Assembly (NCBI GenBank): GCA_030762175.1
Contig: CM060840.1
Span: 37,412,501 to 37,476,500, forward strand
Length of the DNA stretch: 64,000 bases
Direction: 5' to 3'
Source: Metallyticus violacea
Lineage: Eukaryota; Arthropoda; Insecta; Mantodea; Metallyticidae
The notes under the pieces were generated by a model. It ran no database searches. It saw only the letters and a list, made by a program, of their open reading frames with translations, and was not told the origin of the DNA. This document shows positions 1-11,319 of the stretch, piece after piece; the first letter of the stretch is position 1; each line of letters opens with the position of its first letter. Position numbers and translations under genes: made by a program.

Positions 1-171
1 TTGATAAAAATTCCATCGAAAATTGCGGATTTATTGCCAGGGTACATTGTTGAGCTTTCCGACGCTGGTTATAGAATAACAATGCTTTAAGACGTTGCAA
101 AGTCTTGCCTTGCCAATAACAAGTCATTTATAGGTCGCATTACCCAACATAAGAATTGGTTCCCACCAGAA
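1..171 (+). pseudogene. Possible Tc1-like transposase helix-turn-helix remnant, cut by the window edge
   Basis: Frame 1 from base 1 reads through 'LLPGYIVELSDAGYRITML', an in-frame TAA, then 'DVAKSCLANNKSFIGRI'. The pattern (GYIV-L-x-x-AGY-x-I, about ten residues, then K-S-hydrophobic-GRI) resembles the N-terminal helix-turn-helix of Tc1/mariner-type transposases, which binds the element's terminal repeats. The frame stays open apart from that stop to about base 240. No catalytic domain follows and the upstream part lies outside the window. The assignment is by eye from motif spacing, so it is tentative; a chance resemblance is possible. Confidence 0.3.
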
Positions 172-777
172 GCCCATAATAAAATTAAAGAGAAAACTAG
201 CATAGCCAAAACGAACTGCAGCAGTAGTTATTCATATAAAAATACCCAAACAACTTACTAACACAGAAAAATCTTGTCAAACGGCATAGGAACACCCAAA
301 TACACCATATGCAGCACAATACACAAAAATTGGAGTTAGAACAGAGTCATAAAGTTCGTGGGTATGCCTTGAAAGAGCAGCAACCAAGAAAAACCTTCAC
401 CAACAAATTGTAAGAACTGCTCTGGGGGTGACACATGGTAATAAGCGGTTTCTCTGGACAAGGCTTGGCTATTTTTGGCGATAAAAAAGTGATCCCATTT
501 CATTTACTACCGTTCAATGGGCCGGCCAAAAGAGAAACTTCAATTTTCATCCTGGAAAAAAAGAAAGGTTCTCCAAGATGTTCATGGCGGTTCCGTATTA
601 TTGCGCCCGGAAACAGCTCTGAATTCACGCATTTGCAAATAATGTAAAGGTAAATGCCACTTCCGGAAGACTTCAGGCATTCCATTTTCGACGAAGAGAT
701 TCCTTGATTGTATGGTAAAGACACCCCAAAATTTGTATTCACGTGGATAAAGTATCCAGTTACGTTTATTGCCACCG

Positions 778-1034
778 CCACGGGTGGCCGAGGTCGTTAA
801 GTCTCGGACTCGTGAGCGGGAGGTCTGGGTTCGAATACCGCCAGGACCGTCCTTCCTGACTGAGGTTTTTTCCAGGTTTTCCTCAGTCCTCATAAATGGC
901 AAATGCCGGGGAGGTACCCTAAACTTAGGCCTGGAACGATTACTTCCATAAAATCTCATGTATCATCAGTGTCCATCGCCTGTGATGCCTCTGTAGCAAA
1001 AGCGGGCGTTAAACACTAATCATTCATTCATACC
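778..1034 (+). mobile_element. SINE family A, copy 1 (tRNA-derived, full length)
   Basis: This is a full-length tRNA-headed SINE. The head carries an RNA polymerase III A-box-like TGGCCGAGGTCGTTAAG (about 785-801) and a B box GGTTCGAATACC (828-839), as in serine/leucine-type tRNAs. The body has the blocks found in all family members: CTGACTGAGGTTTTTTCCAGG, then AAATGCCGGGGAGGTACC, then a tail ending near GGGCGTTAAACACT. Direct repeats TTTATTGCCACCG at 765-777 and 1035-1047 bracket it and are its target-site duplication, the usual product of LINE-driven retroposition. The element encodes no protein; ORFs across it are by-products. Confidence 0.93.
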
Positions 1035-1047
1035 TTTATTGCCACCG

Positions 1048-1950
1048 GAAAGCTCTGAGTCTGGTGATCAAGCGTACTCAGTGAAGTCACCAGATGTCTC
1101 ACTCATAGATTTTTCCGGTTTTGATTTGCTGAAGCAAGGCTTTGTTTCTAGAAGTTCTACTCCATATTTTTATAGCTACATTTATATTCTTACAACACTA
1201 ACGTTTCTATGGACGAAATACTAACGAATGAAAATATGCTTTCAAAAGCATATGCTTTCACTAAGCCTAAAAGTATCAATGTTCGTTTATGCACCAACTA
1301 GCCAAGTTCACGACTGAACAACTATGTATTAAAGAATGTAAAAAAGAGGTAAAAGGAAGGATAAAATGGATAAGTGAGAATGAGTGATATATAACAGCAT
1401 TATATCAGAACATTAAATATTGAAAAAAATACATAGTTATGAATAACATAAAACGATATTAAATACATTCAAACGTAATAATTCTTTTATGTAATGTAGA
1501 TTAAAGCATACGTTTATTGTTTCTAAGAAGAATATTCAAATTCTTAAACTTCCAGGCTGGGGTCAAAATCTTTTACTTTCATGTTAAGTATGGATTCTGA
1601 GCAAGTGACTATTCTATTTAACCTTATTTAGTGAAAATTATGTCGTCAAGATTAGCGGTAGCTATTTCAGCTTGCTTAGTGGATATTAAGTTTCTTTTGA
1701 AAACGTGCTCAATTATAATTAATTATTACTCATATAAAGAGTATTTTACCTTAAACAATTAAGTACAATCGTCATTAAACATATACGACTAATATAAACG
1801 AAATTATTCTCCCATACACTTAAAAGTACACCCATCCACTCTATGCATATTTCTGGAAAATAGTTAACACACTTTTGAGGGACATTGTTAGACAAAACAC
1901 TGAGACTCAATACGCGGTACGTCTCTTAGCCTACAGACTCAGATAGATCA
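1048..1950. other. AT-rich non-coding stretch
   Basis: Between the SINE and the LINE remnant there is only AT-rich DNA with short, stop-riddled frames. I recognise no gene, repeat copy or structured RNA here. Confidence 0.6.
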
Positions 1951-2271
1951 GTTGGGAGGAGGAGGGATTATTTCCATGTCTATGGGAGAGAAGAAAGAAG
2001 TGGTCTCGCATGACTCAGATTAGGCGCTTGGAAAGCAAATAAAATAGTTCATATTTCCGGGGAAAGTATTTGCCCACTGTGCGGAAATAGCGATACCTGG
2101 AGGCACATTCTGACAGAATGCAGGGAAACAGAATTTTTAACAAATGAGCATTTACCACAGCAATTTATGAATTCCACCAGAAGTTTGGACGTCTGCCTAG
2201 AAATGTTTGTGAATGATAAATGCATACACAAATGGGGAATATTTTTGGCGAAGAATCGACAAGAACAATAA
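1951..2271 (+). pseudogene. Non-LTR retrotransposon ORF2, C-terminal remnant
   Basis: One frame reads about 105 codons with a single internal stop (TGA at 2011) and ends in TAA at 2269-2271, followed at once by a second TAA. The part from 2014 has 'LRLGAWKANK', then 'CPLCGNSDTWRHILTEC', a Cys-x2-Cys-x7-His-x4-Cys knuckle. The order (RLG motif, about 15 residues, then CPLCG...H...C, 45-50 residues before the stop) is typical of the C-terminus of jockey/R1/I-type LINE reverse-transcriptase polyproteins, where the knuckle is thought to bind nucleic acid. The reverse transcriptase and endonuclease domains are absent, so this is a 5'-truncated dead copy. An AT-rich 3' UTR-like stretch follows. Confidence 0.72.
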
Positions 2272-3196
2272 TAAAGGGGAGTTGGGGAGGTAGAGTGAGT
2301 AAAGAGAAGAGGACTCAAAGGTAAGAGTTCTATGTATGTTTGCATATATTTATATGAAACTATTCATATTAAACATTTGATGTAAATATATTGGTGTGTT
2401 TGTACATATGTACGTTTGTTTGTAAAGACTCGAAGGTATTCATAGCAAATGTTTGTTAAAAGGACAGTATTAGCAAGTACGACTATAAGGCCCATGCGAC
2501 TATTATAATTATTTATGTGTTTGTAAACCTGCCACAATAAAAGTTCATTACTACTAATACTAATTAACACTAACACTGCGAAAATATGCAGTGTTTAGTC
2601 CGAGATCTCAATGATTATCAAGTTTTCTTATACTCACCACTGAAAAGTCTGTGGGTTATGAGATTCTAGTTATTTGCAAAACTCTCAAACCTGAAACAAA
2701 ATTTTTCTGAATGAAAACTCAAAACCTTATAACGGCGATACCCTGCAACGTTTCCGCGGAACAGTTCTCCAGCACACTCTGCACAATCCGGATCTCTGAC
2801 GTTTAGTACAAAGTCAGAATTTTGTCTATTCAATTTTCTCTGGCTCACAGCACGCACAAATTTAGTTTATTTCATTTATGTATAGCTAAAGAGCTCCTTG
2901 AATAGAAGTGGAAGTCAAATACATCCAATACAGCATTTTCATTATTAGGAGTTTCTGTTTAAAATATGCTCCTCTTTATCACTATATAAAACTCTATCAA
3001 AAGCCAAAAATTACAGACAGATAAAGCTGATGATTTTCTTTAGCAAAGATATTAATTCGGTAAATGTACTTTTTCCTTCTTCTTCATTTACTCGTGAAGG
3101 TTAGACTTCCAAACTTGCAGGGCATGTACCAATTTGTATATTGAAAATATAGCGCATACACATTCCTTGTACGCTCTTTAAAATTCAGAATTTTCC
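2272..3196. other. AT-rich sequence with no recognised gene
   Basis: The first 100-200 bases may be the 3' UTR of the LINE remnant. The rest shows no recognisable repeat or coding region. Confidence 0.5.
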
Positions 3197-3316
3197 ATGG
3201 TACCGTATTCATATCGGATTTTCAATATTCTGCTCTTAATTACACTTCCACTGATTAAATGCGAAAGCGACGAACAGATAACGGAAGAGGTTTTATTTTT
3301 CTTACTGCGAGGAACG
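3197..3316 (+). CDS. Candidate first exon with a signal peptide (unidentified)
   Basis: An ATG in a favourable context (TTTTCCATGG) opens a frame whose N-terminus has a polar start, a hydrophobic core 'IFNILLLITLPLI' (residues 9-21) and a likely cleavage region at 'KCES'. The mature start would be 'SDEQITEEVLFFLLRG'. This n-region, h-region, cleavage layout is what a secreted or membrane protein has. The frame stays open to 3382. A possible splice donor, AACG|GTGAAG, has its GT at 3317-3318, and I end the candidate exon there; downstream residues turn into low-complexity Phe/Ser. I recognise no protein family, see no partner exon, and cannot exclude a chance ORF in AT-rich DNA. Confidence 0.22.
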
Positions 3317-3382
3317 GTGAAGCATTGTTTTCTGTGTAACACAATTTTTTTCTCTTTCTATTTCAATGCTGGATTTCTATAG

Positions 3383-4731
3383 ATTAAAACATACAACAAA
3401 ATATTTAATTTTTCTATATTTTCCACGTGAAGAAGAATTTTCTGCATCAAAAGGTCTATTATTAAATCGCAACGTTTACTTATATAATATGTAGCTTCTT
3501 ATTCTATTTTTCACAATATATTTTCTGTAAGTAACCTTTCTTTAAAGAGCATTTTAAATTGTTTTCGATACATAATTTTTCATGCTTTTAGTAGTGTATT
3601 TAGCGTTACAAATAATACATTTCTAATATGAAACTCAGCGAAACTAAAAGATAGTAATATATCTCAGCAGTATTAGAACAATTAAAAATTCAAATGTAGC
3701 TTTCCTAATTTTATTGTTCAATTATTAAAATTAAATGGAAATTATGTTTTATATATATAGTTTTCTCTGGGGCTTTAAAACAAAAGATTATAGTTTTCAG
3801 AATAAATATGGTACCATAAAACGAATTAAAATTTAAAATTAAAATAAACGTTTTCTTGTTTACTTAGCCGAATTCATTTCAGAAGAAAATTTCCTAGTCG
3901 CACCTAGGTTTTCCGATATTGCGTCTTCCTTTTGATAGAATAACCTGCTTCGCTAATCTTTTGTTCAGCTCTTAAGATGTATCGATACGCACATTTCTAT
4001 TTTTGGTATTCAGTCATAGCGAACAAAGGTAAAGTTTCATTCCATCTCTACTTTGTTGGTCGATATTATTTTTCATTCTTTGGTAGTATATTGCTCCATG
4101 GATAAGACTGGTTAGAGATAAAAGACAGAGCGATATAACAGAAGAAAAGTAAGTTCAGAATCTGCGAACTCCATTACCGATGACGAAAAAATCAATAAAC
4201 ATACACAAAGGCGCACTCCCGCGTAATATGACCGTTTGTTATTTCTTCCTAATGCATAGTTTTAATTGGAGAAAATCACATGTTAAGCAGCTAAACCAAT
4301 TTTACTCATAGATATGAAAATTGGATCATAATCATTTTATAAACTCATCATAATCATAAGAGAAAGCACATCCCAAATAAATGAAATAATTTTCTTTTTC
4401 TTCCATTAGTATTATGTTTAATTTTGTTCCACTTTTTGATACTTTCTAACAAGACATTACTTTTGATGTTTCAGTTGATTACATGTTGGCATTATTTTAC
4501 TAAACTGAAATGACTAATTGAAGTGGATCTTCATTATTTGCAAAGACAACTTGGTCGCCAGCAAATAAATCTGTATTAGAATGGTTTCCTTTGTTTTATT
4601 TTAAATTTGTTTCTTAGCAGAGTTTGCCATTCCGCAATTGCTGCAATATAAAGCAAATACACTGTTTTAAAAATCAAAAGATATATTAGAACCACGTTCA
4701 AAACAGACTAATGCAAGCATTAAAGAAGGTG
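3383..4731. other. AT-rich non-coding stretch
   Basis: No coding frame or known repeat is visible, apart from a segment at about 4122-4164 that recurs at 11281-11319 and is listed separately. The sequence is dominated by A/T runs. Confidence 0.55.
4122..4164 (+). repeat. Short dispersed repeat, copy 1
   Basis: The segment GACAGAGCGATATAACAGAA and the next 20 bases match 11281-11319 with few differences and a small indel, ending in GTTCAGAATCTG here and GTTCAGAGTCTG there. The flanks do not align clearly. It may be the best-preserved part of an old dispersed element. I cannot assign it to a family. Confidence 0.4.
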
Positions 4732-5027
4732 ATTGGTTGCTTTGTTTTATTCGCGGACGCTCTTTAACATCTCAGGTTACCAGCGTCCCATTTTATTCAG
4801 GGCGTGAAATGGCCGACAAATTTTTCTCAGAGGCCTTTCTTTCAGACTTGAGCTTCTTTTTCGTGCCGTAAATGTACGACACGGGACCCACGGTTTTACT
4901 TCCCTTCCGAAGGAAGCCATACTTACGATTTTTACGCCCGTAAATATCCATCGACTCTGGCCGGGTTTGAACCCGCGATCTTGAGTTTAGAAGGCAAGTA
5001 TGGTTACCACTACACCACCAGGACCGA
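4732..5027 (-). mobile_element. SINE family B, copy 1 (tRNA-derived, full length)
   Basis: On the minus strand the element starts with GGTCCTGGTGGTGTAGTGG, an A-box-like tRNA head, followed by TACTTGCCTTCTAAACTCAA and a B box inside GCGGGTTCAAACCCGGCCAG. The body has the family blocks CTTCGGAAGGGAAGTAAA, GGCACGAAAAAGAAG and GAGGCCTCTGAG, and ends near TTAAAGAGCGTCCGCGAA. Near-identical 13-14 bp flanks (CATTAAAGAAGGTG at 4718-4731, CATTGAAGAAGTG at 5028-5040) look like a target-site duplication that has since mutated. The minus-strand frame that crosses it is not a gene. Confidence 0.88.
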
Positions 5028-6045
5028 CATTGAAGAAGTGCCCTCACAATCTCTTGCAATGTATTTTCCATGCACACGCTATATTTTGTGTTTCACAAAC
5101 CTCTTATCTAAACGCGTTCAGTTACATTACATATGCGTCAATGATGGACTGCGTTCAATAATTTTGAGTTCACCTTTATTTTTATTCTCTCTTTTTTCGG
5201 AGGAGTTTATATGCCTGCGCCTTTATTGGGAGCTTTACAGAGTTGTTCATTTTGGAAACGTGAAGTTGTGCGGCAGTTGTGGGTGTATGTGAGAGGGAGA
5301 GGTGAATATTTTTGTGAACGGAGGAACGGGTGCATGCGGAGTTAAAAGCACTGCCCCCCAGCCGCGATTCTCCCTCATTCCTGACTGTAACCTCAAAAAC
5401 TACAGAAATGTTATCAGAGGCAGTTTATAAACTTTGTGAGCAGAACTGCTTTCGCGTGCTTTACATAGTTAGCATGTTGACATTAACTGCCTTAAAACCA
5501 ATGGCCATGAGGAATTTCACATTGTTACCAAGTCACGCAAACGCAACGTAACATGTTAAAATTCCTTTTAGTTTGGTGTATTTTATGAGCACTTATGACA
5601 CTGATATTGTCAGATGAAACGTTGAGCGTTTGCTTAAAACTATTTTATGCTTTTTAACCGTCACTATTTTCAATCTATTACTAGAGAATGAAATGAGAAT
5701 AGTATTAAGAATATTTTATTGCTCCTTTCCAAAATAATTACTAAGCCATGCTATTGAAATGTATCGCCTTTTGGAAGTCGAGAGTAATTCAAATATATGA
5801 GCTAAAGGAGCTGTCTATTGAGTTGCTCTGTATGAAAAGCGCCAACGTAAGCGGATACATTGTCAGTTCTGAAAGCTACCTGGGCTTTTTACCTCAGGAG
5901 TCATTCTTCTTCAAGATAATACCCAGCCTCAAATTGCAATAATTGTTCATAACTACCTATTTAAACTCATTATAACAGCATTTGTAATACAGCACATATT
6001 TATCTCTTATAAACCCGATTTTCACACAGACAAAGAGATGCAAAA

Positions 6046-6303
6046 ATGGAAATGGTTCTTCTAATAGTAGATTTCTATAAAACTGCAGAAATTAAGGTAA
6101 ATGGTTTGGTCATCTATGGGCATTTTCTTCCATATGCAATACTTTTGAAAAATAATGTAACGCCCTCTGCTGTGACATACTCTTCCATATTAGTGCCTAT
6201 TGATACGTACATTATGTACTTTGAAATACCTCCAGAACTATTAGAAGAATATTTTAAATGCAAAAAGAAAAATTTTCATGCATCCTTTTCTCAAAGACAA
6301 TAG
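6046..6303 (+). CDS. Candidate 85-codon ORF (unidentified)
   Basis: This frame is open for 85 codons in very AT-rich DNA and has a mixed, protein-like composition in its second half ('TPSAVTYSSILVPIDTYIM', 'IPPELLEEYFKCKKK'). A possible splice acceptor (TTTTCACACAG) lies about 20 bases upstream of the ATG, and the same frame is stopped by TAA at 6010. I recognise no domain and see no neighbour to support it. It could be a decayed exon, part of an unrecognised element, or chance. Confidence 0.15.
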   Translation: MEMVLLIVDFYKTAEIKVNGLVIYGHFLPYAILLKNNVTPSAVTYSSILVPIDTYIMYFEIPPELLEEYFKCKKKNFHASFSQRQ

Positions 6304-6720
6304 CAAGTATAACATCATTACACACAGACACACACACACAAATATATATATTGTAAATTAAAAATGAAGTAATACTATCAAGAATGTAACTTAATTAAAA
6401 ATAATTAAAAATGTAGAAAAGGAAAAACACTAATAAAAAGCCACACAGTTGTAATAGCAAATATTAATATTGTATATATTATATATTAATTTTATTACTT
6501 AATAATTTTTTAAATAAACACCTAAAAAGTTAGTTGTGCATTGACTATTATTTAGATAATGTAACAGCATGATGTTGTCACTCGTTTTTTTTGCATTTTT
6601 TAAATGTTTTTCAATGAATATTTTGAAAAATAATATATATATGTTATTGAAAAATCTGGTTATTTATTAACTCCCGTACAATTATATTTCGGAAAATATA
6701 TACAAGTATTGACATATTTA

Positions 6721-6721
<1 letters not shown>

Positions 6722-6813
<92 letters not shown>
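6722..6813 (+). repeat. Compound (CA)n(TA)n microsatellite
   Basis: About 28 uninterrupted CA units run directly into about 18 AT units. The same compound layout, (AT)n next to (GT)n, appears at 13437-13518. Such arrays mutate quickly by slippage and are likely polymorphic. Confidence 0.97.
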
Positions 6814-6815
<2 letters not shown>

Positions 6816-8409
6816 AGGTAAATGTAAAATAAGGAAATGCAAGTTCATTTAATATATTTTAATATATTAATATATTTTAATTTTAATCTCCTTTTTCTTC
6901 TTTCAGCTGTTCAAATAAGTCAGGATTTATTCCCTGCAGTACTTTTTTGTTAACTTACCCAATAAATGAAAAGCATATACTATTAGTATGTCATTCCTGT
7001 ATATCTCTAATGTTCTTAAAAAGTTCATCCCTTTGTTCTGTATGTATTTAGTGCATGCGATATACCAATATTTTCGTCATGGAAGTAAAATTGTGTTCTT
7101 TGTACTGCACTGCCTGATATTTTTCCTTTGAACATGAACACAAGGAACCTACGCTTCGTCAGTAAGGAACATTAAGTGCGAATCAATTACTTTATCATTA
7201 ACGTTCCATAACATCCAAATATAGAAATTTGCCCGAATATCAGGCTCAACAACTTGCAATTCATGTACAACAGGATCTTGTATGTTTTCAAGTTAACATT
7301 TCGTAAGATGAAGTGATACGTGTGACTTAAAAAAAAAACTGAAACGTTTGGATGTAGAAGGAAAACATTTCCACACCTCCTGTGTTAATGAAGTGCTTAA
7401 TATAATTTTAATTGCGAGAGCATGATTCAGTTGCGCGGATATTACATCCACTTTGCTGGGAGTTACCGGTTATTTATAGCCGTGAAACGGAAGAAAATCA
7501 TGAAAGATACGACAGAAACACATCTTTAGACGATGATATCATAAATTTAAACATTTTATTAAAAGTTTATTCGAACATTTTAATACAGATTATTATCAGA
7601 ATTCTATCTATTGTTGTAAGTTTATCTTATTGTAAGTTCAATATAAATAGTCAGCAACAATATTTTGATGCGGTCTTTGACGATTTAAGCAGTTCTAGCT
7701 CTCTACAAGATGCAAGAAACTTTATGAGTTAATTTACCAGTAATAGCATTGTTAACGGTATTATTATTTTAAAAAAATATAGATCATTGGATATCTGAAT
7801 TATTTAGAACAGTTACGATGCATGAATTAATTGATTAATTAACATAAGCTTTGTGAGCAATGCGCTTTTCAGCTACTGTACTGACAAGCTTTACTTCTCA
7901 TAATTACAATCAGCTCAAACTATCCCGGCATGCTGTGACGCCTTTGATCTATGTTAATGGAAACCGTGACGTAAAATATTCCCAGAAACAAAACTAGTAA
8001 TAATAATGAACAAACTCCTAAGTATCCTCAGAATAGTTGGTCATGTTGTAACGCCCTTTCACATGGTACCAAAAAGTCCCCATTAAAGAAAACAGGAGAT
8101 ATGATATCAGGGTCATGAAGCGAGTGCACTTAGTGGATATTTATGTGAACCATACAACTTTGCCCATTTCATCTACGTCTTATCTTACACACAGAAAAAG
8201 AGACTTCTCCAGGCATTTTAAGGTTTATTTATAGCGTCAATAACTGGAAACTGCCGCATTCTTTTCTTCGATAACTGTAAAGACAGCGTTAAATATCTCA
8301 CTTCGACTCTTTTAGTTCAGTGCCCCATTGTTCATTATTTACCTGCAATAATTTTATGCTCATTTTGGAACGTTTAGATATGAAAGTCGTGTAAAAATAA
8401 ATAATCATC

Positions 8410-8655
8410 TTTCTTCTTTTTCTTCCTCTATGGCGTTACAACCAGAGGTCGTGCCATGGTATGCCGCAGCGACTTCTGCTTCCACTAACTCCGTCTTAGG
8501 ACGTCATTGATAGAGGGTAGTATCGCATGCCGTTACTCCGCCGGTTGCTTATCACACAACTTTCTAGATCAAAAAACGCCACCTCTCCTTCAGGCTGCTA
8601 CGCAATTATCCTCAATAGGCTGGATGGATCGTTCCTGATCTCCCTAATGAACCAC
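8410..8655 (-). mobile_element. GAA-tailed short element, family C, copy 1
   Basis: Read on the minus strand, this ends in AGAGGAAGAAAAAGAAGAAAG. It shares blocks with the copy at 44372-44620: AGGGAG near the start, a TTTGATCTAGA-like block, AGCAACCNGCGG, GTGGAAGCAGAAGTCGCTGC against GTGGATGAAGCACAGGTCACTGC, and the GAA-rich tail. It also shares GAAGGAGAGGTG with the copy at 12149-12354. No tRNA-like head is visible, so the source of its promoter is unknown. Short length and a simple-repeat tail suggest a SINE-like non-autonomous element. The copies are diverged, hence old. Confidence 0.6.
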
Positions 8656-9048
8656 CTTTCTTATATCAACCATTCCTAAACCACTGAGCTGTATCTGTTT
8701 TCTGTCTGCAATTTTGGCATTTGTTTTTTAAAAGTAACTTCAAATAATAATGACAATTGCACGTTAAAACGGTAAAAATAACACAGCAATGATATTAAAT
8801 CATTACGAGTATAAAATAATAACAAATTAAGTAATATATGACAAATTTATATTTCTTGTGTTAAATTTTAAATTGATTAAGTTAGTGTTTAATGATCTTA
8901 GTCAGCAATTATTTGATTTTTATTAAGTCATGAATGCCAAAAGTGGCGCTATAGATTATTAAAAATGAAAAAATTACACTTTTAAATATTACAAAAATAA
9001 GTATTCATTAATAAATCATTAAAATATTTGGACATTTAATAATATATT

Positions 9049-9328
9049 CTCGGTCCTGGTGGTGTAGTGGTAACTATACTTGCCTTCTAAACCCCAGATC
9101 GCGGGTTCAAACCCGGCCAGGTTCGATGGATTTTTTCGGGCGTAAAAATCCTAAGTATGGCTACCTTCGGAAGGGAAGTAAAGCAGTGAGTTCCGTATCG
9201 TGCATTTACGGCACGAAAAAGAACCTCAATCCTGAAAGAAGAGGCCTCTGAGCAAAATTTGCGGCCATTTCACGCCCTGAATAGAATGGGACGCTGATGA
9301 CCTGAGCTGTTAAAGAACGTCCATAAAT
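9049..9328 (+). mobile_element. SINE family B, copy 2 (tRNA-derived, full length)
   Basis: The head CGGTCCTGGTGGTGTAGTGG contains the A box and GGGTTCAAACCCGGCCAG contains the B box. Family blocks follow in order: TTCGGGCGTAAAAATCC, CTTCGGAAGGGAAGTAAA, GGCACGAAAAAGAACC, GAGGCCTCTGAGCAAAATTT, ACGCTGATGACCTGAGC and TTAAAGAACGTCCATAAATAA. It is the most complete B copy here. A weak direct repeat (ATAATATATTCT before, ATAATGATTCT after) may be the target-site duplication. It encodes no protein. Confidence 0.9.
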
Positions 9329-10327
9329 AATGATTCTATTTTCTGAATATAAATAACTAAAGATACACCCAGAATCTAAACACTTTTTATAACAATAAAA
9401 GGTGTTCTCTACTAGCCATCGATACAAGATGAGATAAAAGGTTCTAAACTTTTTTTATATGTGAGCGTTGGTAACTTGTTAAAAATCTCTACTGCTAGGG
9501 ATTACCATTTTGGTTTAATTAATCTGAAATTTGAGTTCTTATAGAACGATTTTGTGTATCTAACCTACAATAATATTTGTTATTATTTTCCTTCAATTTT
9601 AACAAACAGTTGAATATATATATAGGTACATATTAAGTTCTTCACCTCTTCACGAGGTTACAGTGTGCATCATAGAATATATTTATCAATAGCTTTTATG
9701 TAAAACTTGTGTTACAGTACTAATATTTTCGGAAATGTAATGCTATTCGCCAATTCAGAATTAAAAAATTAAAACAAATATGAGATATTGCTTTTGGTAT
9801 AAACGGTTATTAGATATCTTAATAAGCAGATTATATTTGAAAAATAGAATGTAATAGTTTTTTTATGTTGATCCTATGTCAAGTTTCGTATAACGTACTT
9901 CCTAAAAACGTTATAGTTTATTGGGTGCCCTAAATATTTATATTTATTAAAGTAAATAACATATGTTGAGCTTTACCTTAAGAGTTTGATTTATAAAGAA
10001 ATATTTTATATCATTTACTATGACGATATTTTAAAATCCTGTCCACTTTTAGTATATCTCATTAGTTTTTCGCCATACTACTCGGCATTACACACTTGGG
10101 GGAATATTACATGGGAATATGAAAATTAAGACCTTTCAATGAAATTCAGAGATAAATCGAACTTAAGGAATTGAATAACTTTTACAGCTACTTTCTGCAG
10201 CCCCAATTTTTTACTAAAATAAATTCTCGCACTTGCCTCATAGGTTAACCTATAAGTAACTGTTGCTGTAATCCGTGATAAAGTCAAAGCGTCATATTCT
10301 GATACCATGTATGTTAGAGAATAACAG

Positions 10328-10366
10328 TATACACAGTGAGGTTACTTGAGTTATGGGCCACCTGAG
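10328..10366 (+). repeat. Terminal fragment of the DUF4817-type DNA transposon family
   Basis: CACAGTGAGGTTACTTGAG, followed by TTATGGGCCACCTGAG, matches the terminal inverted repeats of the element at 13104-13656 (GTGAGATTATTTGAGTTATG) and the right end of the element at about 34330-34998. A TA dinucleotide immediately precedes it. Only the end is preserved; the sequence after it does not match the family. Confidence 0.5.
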
Positions 10367-11280
10367 AAATTTAGTAACATTTAAACAAGTTGGAGGATAT
10401 TTTCTTATGAATCGTCTTATCACGTGTCAGCAACATTCTAGGTACATCTTGTTGCTTAAGAATTATCTGATCTTTTTAAGGAGAGAAGAATATGTTTTTA
10501 TATATGTATTGTATATAAAATCCTTTCTTCAAGTCTAATTCATGTAGTGGCATAAAAGAACATTTAGAAGACCAACAGCACATAATAAAAATACTAAGTA
10601 ACATGCGGATGCACAAACTGTCTCCGAAACTATATATAAGCTGCTACCTGCACATGAATTATAAGCTTTGACAACCCTTAAACTCGCTGTATTTTTCTGA
10701 TAACATTCCCCCACTGCTATATTACCTTAATCAATGATGTTGAGAGGCAAAGAAATTCATTTAAATCTAAAACCTTGTCTATATATTTGTTTATTGCAAT
10801 CAATATGTTTAAAACTATCTTTTATTTATTAAGTTCATGTAAAATCATGTTTCATATATAGTATTAATGCATCAACACCTAAGGTAAAATTTTTATGAAA
10901 CAATGTAAATAGCTCATAAAATCTTAAAAGTTCAAACTCTACGTATAAGCAACCCTTAGTAATCTATTTTATAAATTATTTTATTATAGTTTGGGTCGGG
11001 TATAACAGAGTAGTTTATCTTTGCTTAAAAGTGAAATGCATTTTTAGATATATTTTCGCATATAGATATTTTTTTTTCTTATCTCAGTCTTCTATTTTCT
11101 CCAATTACAGCTTATATACTATGAAGAAAAGGCAAACGCTATAAGCTCGTGAGTGCGTCTTTGTGAGTGTTTGTTGCATTTTTTTTTTCGCTATCAATAA
11201 TGGAGCTTTGACTTCGTCCGCTTTGACCGAATCCCAACAATGGAGATGTGCGTACCAATACATCTTAAGAACTGATCACT

Positions 11281-11319
11281 GACAGGACGATATAACAAGA
11301 AAAGCAGGTTCAGAGTCTG
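11281..11319 (+). repeat. Short dispersed repeat, copy 2
   Basis: GACAGGACGATATAACAAGA and its continuation match 4122-4164 closely. See that entry. Family unknown. Confidence 0.4.

Larger units (their letters stand above)
5041..8409. other. AT-rich sequence with a compound microsatellite and a weak ORF
   Basis: This stretch holds no recognised gene or dispersed repeat. About 5290-5420 is locally GC-richer. The (CA)n(TA)n array at 6722-6813 and the candidate ORF at 6046-6303 are listed separately. Confidence 0.5.

Noticed and set aside
785..839. tRNA gene at a SINE head (also at 17.5, 25.2, 28.1, 43.9, 52.2 and 58.3 kb)
   Set aside because: The A and B boxes are present, but each sits at the start of a repeated 250-290 bp element with target-site duplications, and I see no paired cloverleaf with a normal 3' acceptor stem.
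582..959. 125-codon minus-strand frame; likewise 4793-5077, 28088-28336, 43550-43921 and 43683-44021
   Set aside because: These frames run through SINE sequence and recur only because the repeat recurs.
2049..2345. 98-codon minus-strand frame
   Set aside because: It is antisense to the LINE C-terminal remnant, whose plus-strand reading has the recognisable CPLCG knuckle.
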